Shown here: positions 9,936 through 20,846 of the stretch, piece after piece
How positions within the stretch are numbered: the stretch's first letter is position 1
How the letters are laid out: every line of letters starts with the position of its first letter
Notes under the pieces: model-generated
Databases searched by the model: none
What the model saw: the letters and a program-made list of their open reading frames with translations, nothing else
What the model was told of the DNA's origin: nothing
Source: Campanula takesimana
Lineage: Eukaryota; Streptophyta; Magnoliopsida; Asterales; Campanulaceae
DNA length: 64,000 nucleotides
Assembly (NCBI GenBank): GCA_026119855.1
Contig: JAOWBW010000385.1
Span: forward strand, 620,001 to 684,000
Direction: 5' to 3'
Program-made: the position numbers and the translations under genes

Positions 9936-10859
9936 TGTTAGTGCAGAACTGAGGTGTTACCTCAGGTGTTGCCCTGACAGTCTAAGTGCTGTGACGAGAT
10001 TCTTTGTAATTTGATATTTCTTTCTAATGTAATTTTTATACTAATGTCCTAATATTATTTTCTAGATGTTGGTCCATATTTTCAGGTATAATAAAGTTGG
10101 TTTATGGAGCTTAAAATGTGGAAGAAAAATTAATGGAGATTTATTCATAATTGGCGAGTAAATGAAGGAGTTACAAACATATTTAACATGTGTTAAATAT
10201 GTAAAATATGGAGAAGACCAAGTCCAAGGTTTGTTGCTGATCAAATGGATGAAGTACAAGGCGTTGGAAGCTTGGAGTACAACAAGGTGATGCATAGACT
10301 TGGGCATGAAGTTTTCGGTTGAGAAAATCAAGGAATGAAGACCAAGTCTTGCACAAATTGTGGAGAGAAAGCTCACACATTATCCCCCACTCTCTCACAC
10401 GTGAATAACAGCCCCAATGCTGTTTATTTGAGTAGCCATCAAGTATTGAAGGCTATAAATAGTGCTTGGATGAGAAGATTGAAGACAAGTCAAATTTTAC
10501 ACACATTCATAGCACAAAGAGCAAAGTACTTCTTGGCTCATTAGATCCTCCCTCCCATACACTCTTTTCCACACTCAAATACTTCGGGTTTGAGTGTGTT
10601 TTGGCTAGGATAGGATCATCGTACTTTGTTCTACTTTTGGTTCCATAGATCGTATATTGTACTAACTATAGGGAACCTTTTGACTTTGTAATTGGTATTG
10701 ATTATAGAGTTTTCGCCATTTAGGCATCTCAAGTTATATTTATATAACTTGAGAAAATTATATCTCTTGTGCTATTTATTTTTCCGCTGCAAAACTCTTA
10801 TATTTTTTGGTGTGTGTATTCTGTCTGTCAGCGTGTGTTACCTGGGGTGTTACCTAACA
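9936..10859 (+). mobile_element. 3' LTR of copia H (924 bp)
   Basis: It begins TGTTAGTGCAGAAC directly after the polypurine tract and probably ends at CCTAACA (10859), giving inverted ends TGTTAG/CTAACA. TATAAATAG lies at 10454-10462. The exact right end is uncertain because a similar phrase (AACACT..AGGTAACATCT) continues past 10859 and also occurs inside H at about 7889. Confidence 0.7.
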
Positions 10860-11136
10860 CTTGAGGTAACATCTGTTCTCAGAAAGCTTATGAAAAACAT
10901 TTTCAGAAAGTGTGAAATTTACTATATGAGACGGATACTTATTGTGGAACATACAAAAATGGAAACTATTTCTATATTTCAAAACAGAAGCAAATTGCTT
11001 GCTCATCTTTTGTAGCAACGATTTGCCAGTTTCATAATACCGTGTAAGTTTGTCCGATCAAATTGATCAAGCTTCAATTAATTCTCACAATTGGAACATC
11101 TATATTTCCGAGGAGTGCCAAACAATGTGGCAATAT
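10860..11136. other. Unassigned flank of copia H
   Basis: No recognisable gene. Short open frames occur on the plus strand (to 11015 and 11050-11325) but contain no known motif. It may be host intergenic DNA or the remains of an older element. Confidence 0.3.
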
Positions 11137-11280
11137 TGTTGGGACCGCGACCGCCCGTACGGATTTGTTTTTGGGTCATCTCTCAAAAGGCTTCATACTA
11201 ATGAAGTGGGTGGACGCCTTTATATATTAGGCAATTCTTTTTTCAATTGCCAATGTGGGACTTGGGTTGACACCCCAACA
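11137..11280 (+). mobile_element. Possible short solo LTR remnant (144 bp)
   Basis: It is bounded by TGTTGGGACC and GACACCCCAACA, which are inverted TGTTGGG/CCCAACA ends. Inside are CTCAAAAGGCTTCATACTAA, a TTTATATAT box and TGTGGGACTTGGG, phrases I recall as common in short plant terminal repeats. No target duplication is visible (CAATA left, AACCT right). Confidence 0.35.
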
Positions 11281-12216
11281 AACCTCCCCTCAAACCAAGG
11301 ACCACCTCCAGCGAAGTTTTCTTAATATTTATTTTTCAAAAAATTGTTTTCTTATTAATTTAATATCAATAATAAATATTGAATAAAAGAAAATTATAAA
11401 TTGAGTGAGTGATAAAAAATAAATACTTTAATGCCTTAATTTATTTGATGACTTCTTTTTGATGAAATCTTTTTTGGTACATGTGAAAAAAAGATTTATT
11501 ATGTTTATAAAATAAAATTTATTTATTGATTCTCTTTATTTTTTATTACTTAATATTTTCAAAATAATTTAAAAACCCTTTTATTCAATATTTTAATAGT
11601 TATTTTGATTTTTGGCATAAAAAATAATTATTTTGATTTTTAGCCTTACAAAGTTTAAACTTTTTATTTAGGTCCTTTAACTGACTTTTCTGACGAAAAT
11701 CGTCAAAAAGGCCTAACGTGGCGAACATTTTTTACCTCAAGGCTTAAACTGGCGAAAAAATACTCTCAAGGTTCGATTGGAAGGGTGGTACTATACTTCT
11801 GGGTCTAAATTGTCATTAACCCAAAATAAACGAGTTTTGTTGTTTGCTTTTTCTTTTATTCGTTTTATTTGACTGTTTTTTTCATTGAATAAACATTTTG
11901 TGTATATTGCATTAAATTAACAAATGAGTAAAAACAATTTATATTTAATTATTAATTTAATAATTATTTTAAATTAAGTATATTTAAATTTAATTATTAT
12001 TTTGATAGTGATTTTATTTTAATCAATAATTTATTTAAACTTTAACTACAAAAAGATAATTTGATACCAAATATTTGATACCCATCATTGGAGAAGCATT
12101 TTTTGATACCCATGTGAATAGTGTCAATGGGTATCAAAATTTAGTTTTGATACCCATAGAACTAGTACTACCATTGGAGTTGTCCTAAAAAACAATGATA
12201 AAAAAATATACCAAAA
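11281..12216. other. AT-rich intergenic DNA, no gene seen
   Basis: Very AT-rich with many TTTAAT/ATTAAA runs. A block around 11690-11820 (gacgaaaatcgtcaaaaagg and following) is more complex but codes for nothing recognisable. It ends in the inverted repeat at 12101-12139 and the target site of the Harbinger element. Confidence 0.5.
12101..12139. repeat. Perfect 13-bp inverted repeat, MITE-like
   Basis: TTTTGATACCCAT and ATGGGTATCAAAA are separated by 13 nt. GATACCCAT also occurs at 12077 and 12149 in the same orientation. The right side ends CCATTGGAGTTGTCC followed by TAA at 12186-12188, which resembles a Harbinger-type MITE end, but no matching left end was found. Confidence 0.4.
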
Positions 12217-12728
12217 TAAGACTACCCACAATGGGTGTATGAATAGGTGTATGAAAGTTGGGGGAGGGGTATGAAACTATTGTGGGGGGTGTATGAAATT
12301 TGGTGTTTGAAATGTGTGTATGAAATAATTCATACGGGTTGAATTTTGGGGAGGGGCCTGCGCAGAGTCCACGTGGCGACGGCTCATTGGACCGCAAAAG
12401 GCGCGTGCTCCAAACGGCCCGACAGGGCGCGTGTGGAGCCGGCCGGCGGCTTTTTTTTTTTTTTTTTTCCCTTTGTCGACACGTGTAAGCACACCATTGG
12501 TCCGCTGGATTTTCGGATTTAATTTTTTAACTCAATTATTTGAGCTGAATTATCACCTAGTAATTTTTTTTATTTTATTTTTTTTTTTCGCCAAAATTCA
12601 GCATTTTTTTTCCCTATAAAATGATGCAAGTTTCATTAGATTTGGACACCAAAAAAAAAACTATCTTTTCTCAATTTTCCTTCTCCATTTTAGCCTACAT
12701 TTAAAAAATTCATCATCTTTTGAGTGAA

Positions 12729-13884
12729 ATGGATTCCAATAATAATCCTTTCAACACTCAAAATTCCCAAAATTTTTCACCATTCAACTACAATCCTAAT
12801 GATTTTAACTTGGAGAACCAATCTTCCAACCAACCCCGTCCCCAAAATGTTTCAAATCCTTTTTTTCCACCCAATTTTATGCCTTCAGCTGTCCCAAATT
12901 TCATGCCTTCAGGTGTGCGAAATTGGAATCCATATGCTTATCCTATGCAATTTCAACCACCTCAGCCCCATTATTATCCTAATAATCCTCAAATGCCAAG
13001 GATGAGAAATGAAATTTCTGGAAATTCTCAACCATTAGAATTTCCAGAATTTTCAACACAACTGGGTGAGGGTAGCATTAGCGCACCTATGGAAGATACT
13101 CCCCCTGAAGAATGTCCTACCCCGCATCGCAAAAAAAAACACCAAATGGATGACGGCACAAAATTTAGTGCTACTTAGTGGGTATATAAAATATGGAACC
13201 GACAGTGTTATCGGAAATGGTCAGAAATCAGATGCGTTTTGGGGTAAGATTACGAACTATTGTAATGATTATGGCTCATTTGACTCCACCCTTTCATTAA
13301 CTACATGCAAAAATCGGTATAATTATATATGCCAAAAAGTGGGAAAATGGATAGGTGCTTATGATAGTGCTACGCGTATGAAACAAAGCGGGTGGTCGGA
13401 GACCGATGTACTGAAAAAATCTCAGGAACTGTATACAAGTGGAGGCAATGGCACTTTTAATTTAATGGATGAGTGGCGTTCTATCCGAGATCAACCACGT
13501 TTTGCAAGTATGGTAGGAGGAAATACGAGATCTGCTAGCAGTGGATCTAAGAGATCACGTGAAAGTGACGGAAGTGATTCAAACTCAGTTGGATCTATTC
13601 CTCGTCCTATGGGAAGGGATTCAACTAAGAAAAATGGTAAAAAGAAAAATCAAAGCGTAGGCTTGAGCCCGGTAAAGGAAGGGTGGACAAAATATCAAAC
13701 CATGAAACAGATCGATTGGGAACGATTGGACAAGATATCCACCCAACAAGAGGAATCAAACAACATTCAACAAGAAATTGCTCGGGCTAAAAAAATGAAA
13801 GTATGGGTGAAGTTAAGTATGAAGGATAATCGGGATGAACAACAACAAAGGATGTTTGAAATGTTGTCTAACGAGCTATTTTAA
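12729..13884 (+). pseudogene. Harbinger ORF1, Myb/SANT-like DNA-binding protein, one frameshift
   Basis: The start is probably the ATG at 12729 (MDSNNNPFN); another in-frame ATG lies at 12720. The N-terminal 130 residues are Asn/Pro/Gln-rich. The frame then shifts at a run of nine A (13129-13137) and continues to 13884. The second part contains the Harbinger ORF1 SANT-like region (QNLVLLSGYIKYGTDSVIG, SDAFWGKITNYC, NRYNYICQKVGKWIGAYD), a Ser-rich basic linker, and a C-terminal Gln-rich helix region. In the family this protein helps carry the transposase to the element ends. With one base added or removed in the A run it would be intact, so a sequencing slip is possible. Confidence 0.85.
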
Positions 13885-13959
13885 AGATTGTCTGTAATAA
13901 TGTGTGTTTTCTACTTTACCATGTGTTTTCTACCACTCAACTTGAATTATTGTAATTTT

Positions 13960-14215
13960 ATCTTTTAATTAACTCGGTTGAATTATTGCTTCATGTCCGT
14001 CAACATCAACCACACAATTTCTTATCTTTTAATTAACTCGTTTGAATTATTGCTTCATGTCCGTAAACATCAACCACACAATTTCTTATCTTTTAATTAA
14101 CTCGGTTTCATTCTTATTTCATGTCCGTCAACCTCAACCACACAACTTCTTATCTTTTAATTAACTCGGTTGAATTATTGCTTCATGTCCGTCAACCTCA
14201 ACCACACAATTTCTT
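13960..14215 (+). repeat. Four tandem copies of a 64-bp repeat between Harbinger ORFs
   Basis: Units start at 13960, 14024, 14088 and 14152, each beginning ATCTTTTAATTAACTCG and ending CAACCACACAA(T/C)TTCTT. The third copy is the most diverged. A second short repeat (CTACAACAAAAAATCACAAT) follows at about 14245-14320, just before ORF2. Both are in the intergenic part of the transposon. Confidence 0.92.
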
Positions 14216-14326
14216 ATAAATTACACTCTCTTCTTTCATTCTTCCTACAACAAAAAATCACAATCTCTTCTTTCCTTCTTCCTACAACAAAAAATCACAA
14301 TCTCTTCTTTCTTTCTTCCTACATCA

Positions 14327-15609
14327 ATGAATCCATTCATAGTTCCTTTTGATGTCGAAGCCTACAGAAGGAAACTTGAATGGGAGGAGGAGTTTATCGT
14401 CAAACCACTTTTGCAACAAGAGGAACCAAAAAAAAAAAAGAAAACATTTCAAAAGAGACCATGCTTTTCACAATAAGAGTCTGATTGACGACTACTTTAC
14501 TGAAAATGCTACCTATGAAGATTTCTTCCGCCGACGATATCGGATGTGGAAACATGTATTCCTTCGAATCGTCACAGATCTATCAAACCATGACAACTAC
14601 TTCACACAAAGATACGATGCTACTGGCAAAGAAGGCCTATCTCCATTAGCAAAATGTACCACGGCGATGACAATGTTAGCACATGGTATGTCCGCCGATG
14701 CTATCGATGAATACATAAAGATAGGAGGTACTACAGCGTTGGAGACGTTACGTCGATTTTGCAAAGGGGTCATTCAATTGTATGAGCAAGAGTACTTGCG
14801 AGCCCCAACTGAAGATGACCTGCGAAGTATACTTGAAGTTAGTGAGCAGCGGGGATTTCCAGGGATGATCGGGAGCGTTGATTGCATGCACTGGGAATGG
14901 AAAAATTGTCCAACTGTTTGGGAAGGTCAGTTTACTAGAGGTGATAAGGGAACCACGAGTGTTATACTTGAAGCAGTTGCCACTCATGATTTGTGGATTT
15001 GGCATTCCTTTTTCGGATGTCCGGGCACATTGAACGATATAAATGTGCTCGATCGATCGCCATTGTTCGATGATGTTGAACAAGGAAAAGCTCCACGGGT
15101 TAATATCTATGTGAATCAACGTCAATATAATATGGCGTATTATCTTGCTGACGGTATATACCCTTCTTATCCGACTTTCGTCAAATCAGTTAGACTTCCT
15201 CAAAGTGAGGAAGATAAGCTATTTGCGAATTTTCAAGAGGGATGTCGAAAGGATATAGAACGTGCATTCGGAGTGCTCCAAGCTCGATTTAAAATCATTC
15301 GAGAACCAGCTCGAATGAGACGACCTGGCTATCATCATGAGGTCATGTATCATATTACATAATATGATTGTTGAGGATGAAGGGCATACTTATTCTCAAA
15401 ATTGGAAAGACTTTCAACCCGAGGCAAGAGGGTCTACTTCACAACAACCCGAGGCAAGTAGTACACAACAACCATTCTCGACTGAGGTACTACCTGCATT
15501 TGCAGAGCATGTGCGTACTAGATCCGAAATGCGTGATTCAAGAGTTCATCAACAATTGCAGAAGGATCTAGTCATGCACATATGGGCAAAATTCGGAAAC
15601 CATGTGTGA
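14327..15609 (+). pseudogene. Harbinger transposase (HARBI1-like DDE nuclease), two frameshifts
   Basis: The likely start is the ATG at 14327 (MNPFIVPFDVEAYRRK). A frame change occurs in the A run at about 14429-14441, and a second near 15340, after which the protein ends at 15609. The catalytic region is well kept: GSVDCMHWEW (first Asp), PGTLNDINVLDRS (second Asp) and ERAFGVLQARFKI (Glu), preceded by a helix-turn-helix-like N-terminal part (TALETLRRFCKGV). In the family it cuts and joins at TTA/TAA sites. Total length of about 425 residues is normal for the family. The first break is in a homopolymer and may be a sequencing slip; the second is not. Confidence 0.88.
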
Positions 15610-15995
15610 TTTAATAATTTTATTGTCTTTCATTAATTATGTCGCGAGCTAAGTGTATTGTAACTTTTCTTATTTTGAATAATAATTATCGTCATTTATC
15701 TAATTATTTAATTGCCAAAAAGAATTAATTTAGTGTAAAATATTATTTTAATTATAAATAATAATAATAATTATTATTTTTTACTAATCATAAAAATAAA
15801 GAATATATAAAAAATAAAAATAATATAAAGTAGTGGGGTATAGAATGATGAGTGGGAGGGAGATGAATTTTTTTTTCCAACTAACCATTGTAGGGGGGTT
15901 GTATGAAAGGGGTGTATGAAAGATGAGGTGGATAGGATAAAGTGTTAAAAGTGGGTGTTGAATTTTTTTTGTGTATGAAACCATTGCTCATAGTC
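15610..15995 (+). other. Harbinger 3' non-coding end with GTGTATGAA repeats
   Basis: AT-rich tail followed by GTTGTATGAAAGGGGTGTATGAAA at 15898-15921 and GTGTATGAAACC at 15971. Similar phrases occur on the same strand at the left end (12235-12330), so they are direct and not inverted between the ends. Confidence 0.6.
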
Positions 15996-15998
15996 TAA

Positions 15999-16407
15999 GT
16001 AAAGATCGAATGGTTGTGCATACACCTAGTCAAAAGGCAAATGAGTGTCGGAATGATTTGATAGGTGTTGAAGTTGAACCAAGATGTCCAGGGAGAAGGA
16101 GAGAATAGAGATGAGTTTATGTGGCTGCACTTAACGACAGAGCCTCTTTGTAGTCTTGTGCTTAAAATTGTATTCCACCCACTCGTCCCAAATCCATATT
16201 AAAAGCACCGATTTATCTTCTTCTTTATCCCGGAACAATTCCATAGTCATCTGGGGGATAAACCCGTGGAAGTGCCGATTTAATGGAAGCAATGTCAACT
16301 TTGTATTTCATAAACCAACCAGAATAATCATTTTTCAACTCATAGACATAAAGAAACGAACACGGATCGAAATAATAGTTGTTGTCAGATTTAACTAAAT
16401 GTAGATG
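15999..16407 (-). pseudogene. F-box gene, 3' piece (F-box-associated domain C-terminus)
   Basis: Reading on the minus strand from 16407, the frame gives residues such as SDNNYYFDPCSFLYVYELK, then YSGWFMKYKVDIASIKSA and PPDDYGIVPG. These are typical of the F-box-associated domain of At5g07610-like proteins. A stop and at least one frameshift follow (around 16245 and 16150), and a weak match to the normal C-terminal end (TYQIIPTL) is seen near 16040. It continues in the same frame from the piece at 36487-37067, across copia E; the AGATG target duplication falls inside a codon run of that frame. The F-box family serves SCF ubiquitin ligases; this copy cannot. Confidence 0.8.
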
Positions 16408-16890
16408 TGTTGGAACAAGATGGATTGCAATACAAGTTATTTAGACTTCTATTAATAAAATCATGACTATAATATTAATATAAAATATAGTCAAACCTAG
16501 TCAATGTGTAGAATCCTTGAAATGTAATTTACCTATTTATGATGGGCAAAATGGTAAATTAACATTGCTTAAAAAATGAATAGGTGTGGTCCCTAAATGA
16601 AATGCCACCAAGTCTACTATATAAAGGGTCTTCCATCAACCCTTTCAAGACTACTTTTACTTTACTTTCTCTCTTATTATTCTCTTCATTATTGTCTAGA
16701 AGTGTTTGAGAAACTAAAGGGCATTCATCATTTAGAAGATCCATTTTCCTACATCTTCTTCTTCATCTAAAAGTTCTCCCTTCAAGTTATCAATATGGAT
16801 TCAACAGGTAATCATCGCTTCCGCCTTCATCTCCTTCCTCATTCTTCTTCTAAATATGAGTATGGCATTCAGAGTTAAATTGTTCCATGA
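16408..16890 (+). mobile_element. 5' LTR of copia E
   Basis: Begins TGTTGGAACAAG. TATATAAAG at 16618-16626 is the probable promoter. The right end inferred from the target duplication is CCATGA rather than the usual CA; both LTRs agree, and the two-base spacer AT to the primer site is the same as in copia D. Confidence 0.85.
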
Positions 16891-16904
16891 ATTGGTATCA
16901 GAGC

Positions 16905-18159
16905 CTGGTTATTATTTAGTTTGAGTTTGAGTTCTTTTAAGAAAGCTTTATTGCTTTAATTTGATTCATTTTTTCCTGTTGAATCATAAAGGTTTGATGA
17001 TGATTAGGGACTCTAATTTATTGATAGAGTACTAATACTCTTCATCAGAAATTAAGAAAATGGTTTGAAAGTTTTGTTCATTAAAACTCAATGATTCAAG
17101 TGTGACTATCCCTTCATAATGTGGTTTTATGTCTAGTGCATAACATGTGGATCTACTCACTTGATTCCATTAATTTTAAAACAAGATTATCCTTAAATAA
17201 CATGGTTTTATGTTTTAAGTACATACCATGTGGATCTACTTGTTATTAATGCCTTTTGGAAAATTTGGACAAAAATCAAAGAAGTGCAGAAAATCTGGCA
17301 CGGTCGTGCCCTTTGTTTGGCACGGTCGTGCGCATTCATTTCCTTGAACCGGTGCATCTGAATAGTTCTGGTCCGGACGGGTGTCTTGTTTAATCCGGTC
17401 GAACCGGTTCGTTTGGCACGGTCGTGTCTCTGGTTTAGCACGGCCGTGCTCATTGTACCGTGAAAACATGCACTTTCGGATAATTTTGGCACGGTCGTGC
17501 ATCAATTTTAGCACGGTCGTGCAAAGTGTGCCGCGAGAACATGCCTTTCTGTAAATTGTTGCACGGCCGTGCATCTTTCTATGCTCGACCGTGCAGCTAC
17601 TGTTCATCAGAATTGGATTTTTTGAAGTTTTCTGTATAATTTTGTTTTTCCCTTTGGAACAAAACATACATTTTTTTTCAAACCCTAAGGCATTGATTAA
17701 TTATATGCTTTGACAATTTTATTCATTGTTTAAATAATATTGTCGCCTAAGTGATTTACGTTATTTAAACCCTAAAATTGTAAAGTGTTGGATGTTTAAG
17801 TTGATATGTGAATGGCTTGAATTTTCCAAAGAAGATCTTGGCATTTGACTAAACTTAGGCATTCATGTGGTAACAAGTAAAATGAACATTAGGTTATTTT
17901 CTTAGGTACTTATGTCGGCCCAAAGGAAGACTAAGTATTTATTAAAATATAAGTTCAAATTACTTGTTGTCTAAGGCAAGCATTTATGAGTCAACTCGCA
18001 ATCCAAAGATTAGTTTTGATGTCATGTTGATTGTCTTGTTGATGGATTTCGTTGATATAATTAATCATTTTTCATTATGTAGTGTTTTATACATGTTTTG
18101 TATTCATTCTTGTTCTCGAAATTCCAACAGATTTACTTATAGCTTCATCCGTGATTACT
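16905..18159 (+). other. Leader of copia E with GC-rich palindrome cluster (17297-17594)
   Basis: The untranslated leader contains at least eight copies of (G)GCACG(G/A)(T/C)CGTGC at 17297, 17320, 17415, 17437, 17488, 17510, 17561 and 17583. Two of them are the perfect palindrome GCACGGCCGTGC (17438-17449, 17561-17572). The rest of the leader is AT-rich. Minus-strand open frames here merely reflect the repeats. Confidence 0.8.
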
Positions 18160-18162
18160 GCT

Positions 18163-18642
18163 ATGAGTACCGTACCGATGCTTAATGGGACTAATTTTAA
18201 AACTTGGAAAAATAAATTGATGATGATCTTAGGCTATATGGACATAGATCATACATTAAGGGAGTCGTTTCCTCTTCCTCTCTCTAACGAAATCACTCAA
18301 GAAGAGTGCTTAAATGAGGAGAAGTGGAAACGCTCCAATCGTGTGAGCCTAATGATCATGAATATAGTTGTCCCGGAGACCATTTTGACCGGTATCTCCA
18401 AGGATATTGAGGCTAAAATATTCCTTGATATGCTTGAGGAACGTTTGGCATCTACCTCCTCTAATGGGACAAAGAGAAAAGGGAAGGATGTTGCGGTTGC
18501 AAGAAATAAGAAGCGTAAGGGATCATCTAATGATCATGAAGAATGCTTCTTTTGCAAGGACCTCAATCACATGAAGTATGACTGCCCTAAGTATCACGCT
18601 TGGTGTGCTAAGAAAGGTATGTCATTTGGTCTTTGTTTGTGA
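18163..18642 (+). pseudogene. Copia E gag, internally deleted
   Basis: Starts probably at the ATG at 18163 (MSTVPMLNGTNFKTWKNKLM), the usual copia gag start; an open frame extends upstream to 18082 without homology. The first 105 residues match the N-terminal copia gag domain. The frame then jumps to a Ser/Lys-rich region and the zinc knuckle CFFCKDLNHMKYDC (CX2CX4HX4C), so most of the capsid part has been deleted. It ends at 18642 near the gag-protease junction. Confidence 0.8.
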
Positions 18643-20846
18643 TAAAGGGTAATTTGGTTTCATTTCCTACATATACATAGTGGTTGAATATTGGAACGAC
18701 AACTCACATAAAGGAAGTTTATGTAGGATTGCCTGAAATACCGAAGTCCTGGAGAAGATGAAGGATTCATCTATATGGTAGCCAGGATCCGGTTGAAGTG
18801 CAAGGCATCGGGAATTTTTGTTATTGTTAAAGTACTTAGTAATATTTGTATAAATACTACATTTGTTGTACCGTCATTTAGATGGAATTTGATATTTATC
18901 ACACTATTGAACAAAGAAAGTTATTTTGTTCAATTTTATAAATGTGATTTTTATTTTTATTCCAATGTTGATGGTACTAGTACTTTGTCAAGTAGTCTTT
19001 ATTCATTTAACCTTATTTACACAATAAATGAATCCCATAAATAATGAAACCAAAACTAGAAAGCAAAAGTTATCAAGTAAATTTTAAGGCATAGGCGTTT
19101 GGGTCATATTTCCAAGAGGAAAATTGATAAGCTTATGTTAAAGGAAATCTTGAACAAACTTGATATTTCGAAAAATACTTTTGCATTAAATGCCTTAAAG
19201 GAAATTTACAAACATTAAAAGAATAAGTATTCTCGAGAGCATCAAGTGTCTCAAAGAACTAATACATTCGGATATTTGTGGGCCATTCTTAATCATTCAT
19301 GGAAAGGTCAACAATAGTTATTATGTTTATAAATGACTACTCTCAATATGGATACATTTATTACTTCATGCAAAGACTCAAGTTATGGACGTTTTCAAGT
19401 CTTATGAGGTCAAAGTTGGAAATCAACTTTGAAAGACTATTAAGAGCATTAAGTCCAATCAATGATAGAGTATATCATGGTTGGAATGTTTGTTAAAGGG
19501 AACAACGTCTAGGTCCTTTTTACTCGCTATTTTGAAGAGTGTGGGATTGTCTCCATCTACAATAAGCATGTTTTGTGCTTCTTTTACCTCACTCATTATG
19601 GGCGATACATTAAAACCGCAGCCCTTATTCTCATTAAAGCTCCCTCTAAGCTACTAATAAAATCCCTTTATAATTTTGGGACGAATAAGGAACACATCCT
19701 TAAATCATCTTCATTTATGGGGTTGTCTAACATAAGGGTAGACCTTATAAGTCTACTAAGGGCAAGTTAGACATAAGATTGTTAGTAGTTATTCATGAGG
19801 TAAGCCGAGAGATCTATGGGATATATAAATTTTACAACCCAAAAATTTTGAACATTTTGAAACGAGAAAAGCTAGGTTCTTTGAGGATGTTGAATTTAGT
19901 GGGAGATTAGGTGTAATATTTTGAATTTGGAATAGAAGAGGCATCCATTTCTTCACCTCTTCCATAAGTTCCAATTGGATTTCAAATTTTGTACTTGATA
20001 TTCAAGAAGAACATGCAATTCAAAATAAATATGGGTTCGCTATAAATATTGAACAACATGAAAATGTTGATCATAAGAAGGAAATTCAACAACCTCAAAA
20101 TTAGGAAGAACCAAGTGCCCTTAAAGAGATACAATAGAGTAAGAAGGATTGCAATACCGGATAATTATGAGATGTATCTTATCGAGAAATAAAGGACACA
20201 TAGGTTTAGTGGGAGATGAGCCATTCATCTACCATAAAGCCATTAATGGTCCTAATTCTCATAAGTAGATTAATACCATATATAAAGAGTTGAAATATTT
20301 GAAAGATAACAACTTTTGGGATCTTTTACATTACCTAAAGATGTGAAACCTATAAATGGGTCTCTAAGACCTAAAAGGATTCACAAAAGTAATGTTGAAA
20401 GATATAAAGACCCATCTAGTTGCTAAAGAATTTTCAACTCATAAGAAAGGCATTAATTATCAAGAAAGAAACATTTCCCGATATCTTCTAAAAACTCTTT
20501 TAGAACTATTATGGCACTAGTAGCAATTTGTGTCTTAAGCTTCATCAAATGGATATTAAGAACTTTTCTTAATGGAAACATTGGGGAAACTATCTATATG
20601 AAGAAATCCATTTATGGACTTAAGTAAAACTTCTCATTAATGGTATTTAAAGATTAATCAAGTTATTCTTTCATTTGGTTTTGAAATGAATCTTGATAAA
20701 TATTATATATACCATAAGTTCAGTGGGAGTAAAAATTATAATTTTGGTCTTATATGTAGGTAATATTTGCTTGCTAGTAATGTTTTAAACCTTAATAAGG
20801 AAACTAAGAAATTTCTTTGGAATGAAAATTCTTGGTGAGGCATCTT
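18643..20846 (+). pseudogene. Copia E pol, decayed left part
   Basis: Only short islands remain in changing frames: a protease-region fragment (about 18680-19040, including TTFVVPSFRWNLIFI), the integrase phrase IHSDICGPF near 19265, and reverse transcriptase fragments from about 20440 to 20846. Stops and frameshifts are frequent. It continues at 34977 on the other side of copia D. Confidence 0.7.

Larger units (their letters stand above)
7180..10859 (+). mobile_element. Ty1/copia element H (3' half; split by gypsy G)
   Basis: H continues on the right of gypsy G. Its order is integrase C-terminal region, a gap where reverse transcriptase and RNase H should be, a repeat region, an env-like ORF start, a polypurine tract (TTAAGGGGGAGAT at 9923-9935) and a 3' LTR (9936-10859). 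The env-like layout resembles SIRE/Maximus-type copia elements and copia D in this window. The 5' half lies beyond the left edge. Confidence 0.8.
12220..15995 (+). mobile_element. PIF/Harbinger DNA transposon (3776 bp, near complete)
   Basis: Target duplications TAA lie at 12217-12219 and 15996-15998. The ends are imperfect terminal inverted repeats beginning GACTA (left GACTACCCACAATGG; right, inverted, GACTATGAGCAATGG). It holds the two genes of this superfamily in the same orientation: a Myb/SANT-like ORF1 (12720-13884) and a DDE transposase ORF2 (14327-15609). GTGTATGAA-type repeats lie inside both ends. The element lies about 15 bp beyond the 3' end of the F-box pseudogene. Confidence 0.92.

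Noticed and set aside
10692..11325. Two plus-strand ORFs (107 and 91 codons) near the copia H LTR
   Set aside because: The first begins inside the LTR, the second contains the short repeat unit at 11137; neither has known motifs.
12060..12188. Complete MITE
   Set aside because: Only a right-end-like sequence and an internal inverted repeat were found; no left end or target duplication.
16156..16398. Plus-strand ORF of 80 codons
   Set aside because: Shadow of the F-box pseudogene on the minus strand.
17208..17667. Minus-strand open frames in the leader of copia E
   Set aside because: Produced by the GCACGGTCGTGC repeats (RAKPETRPCQ-like phrases); no homology.
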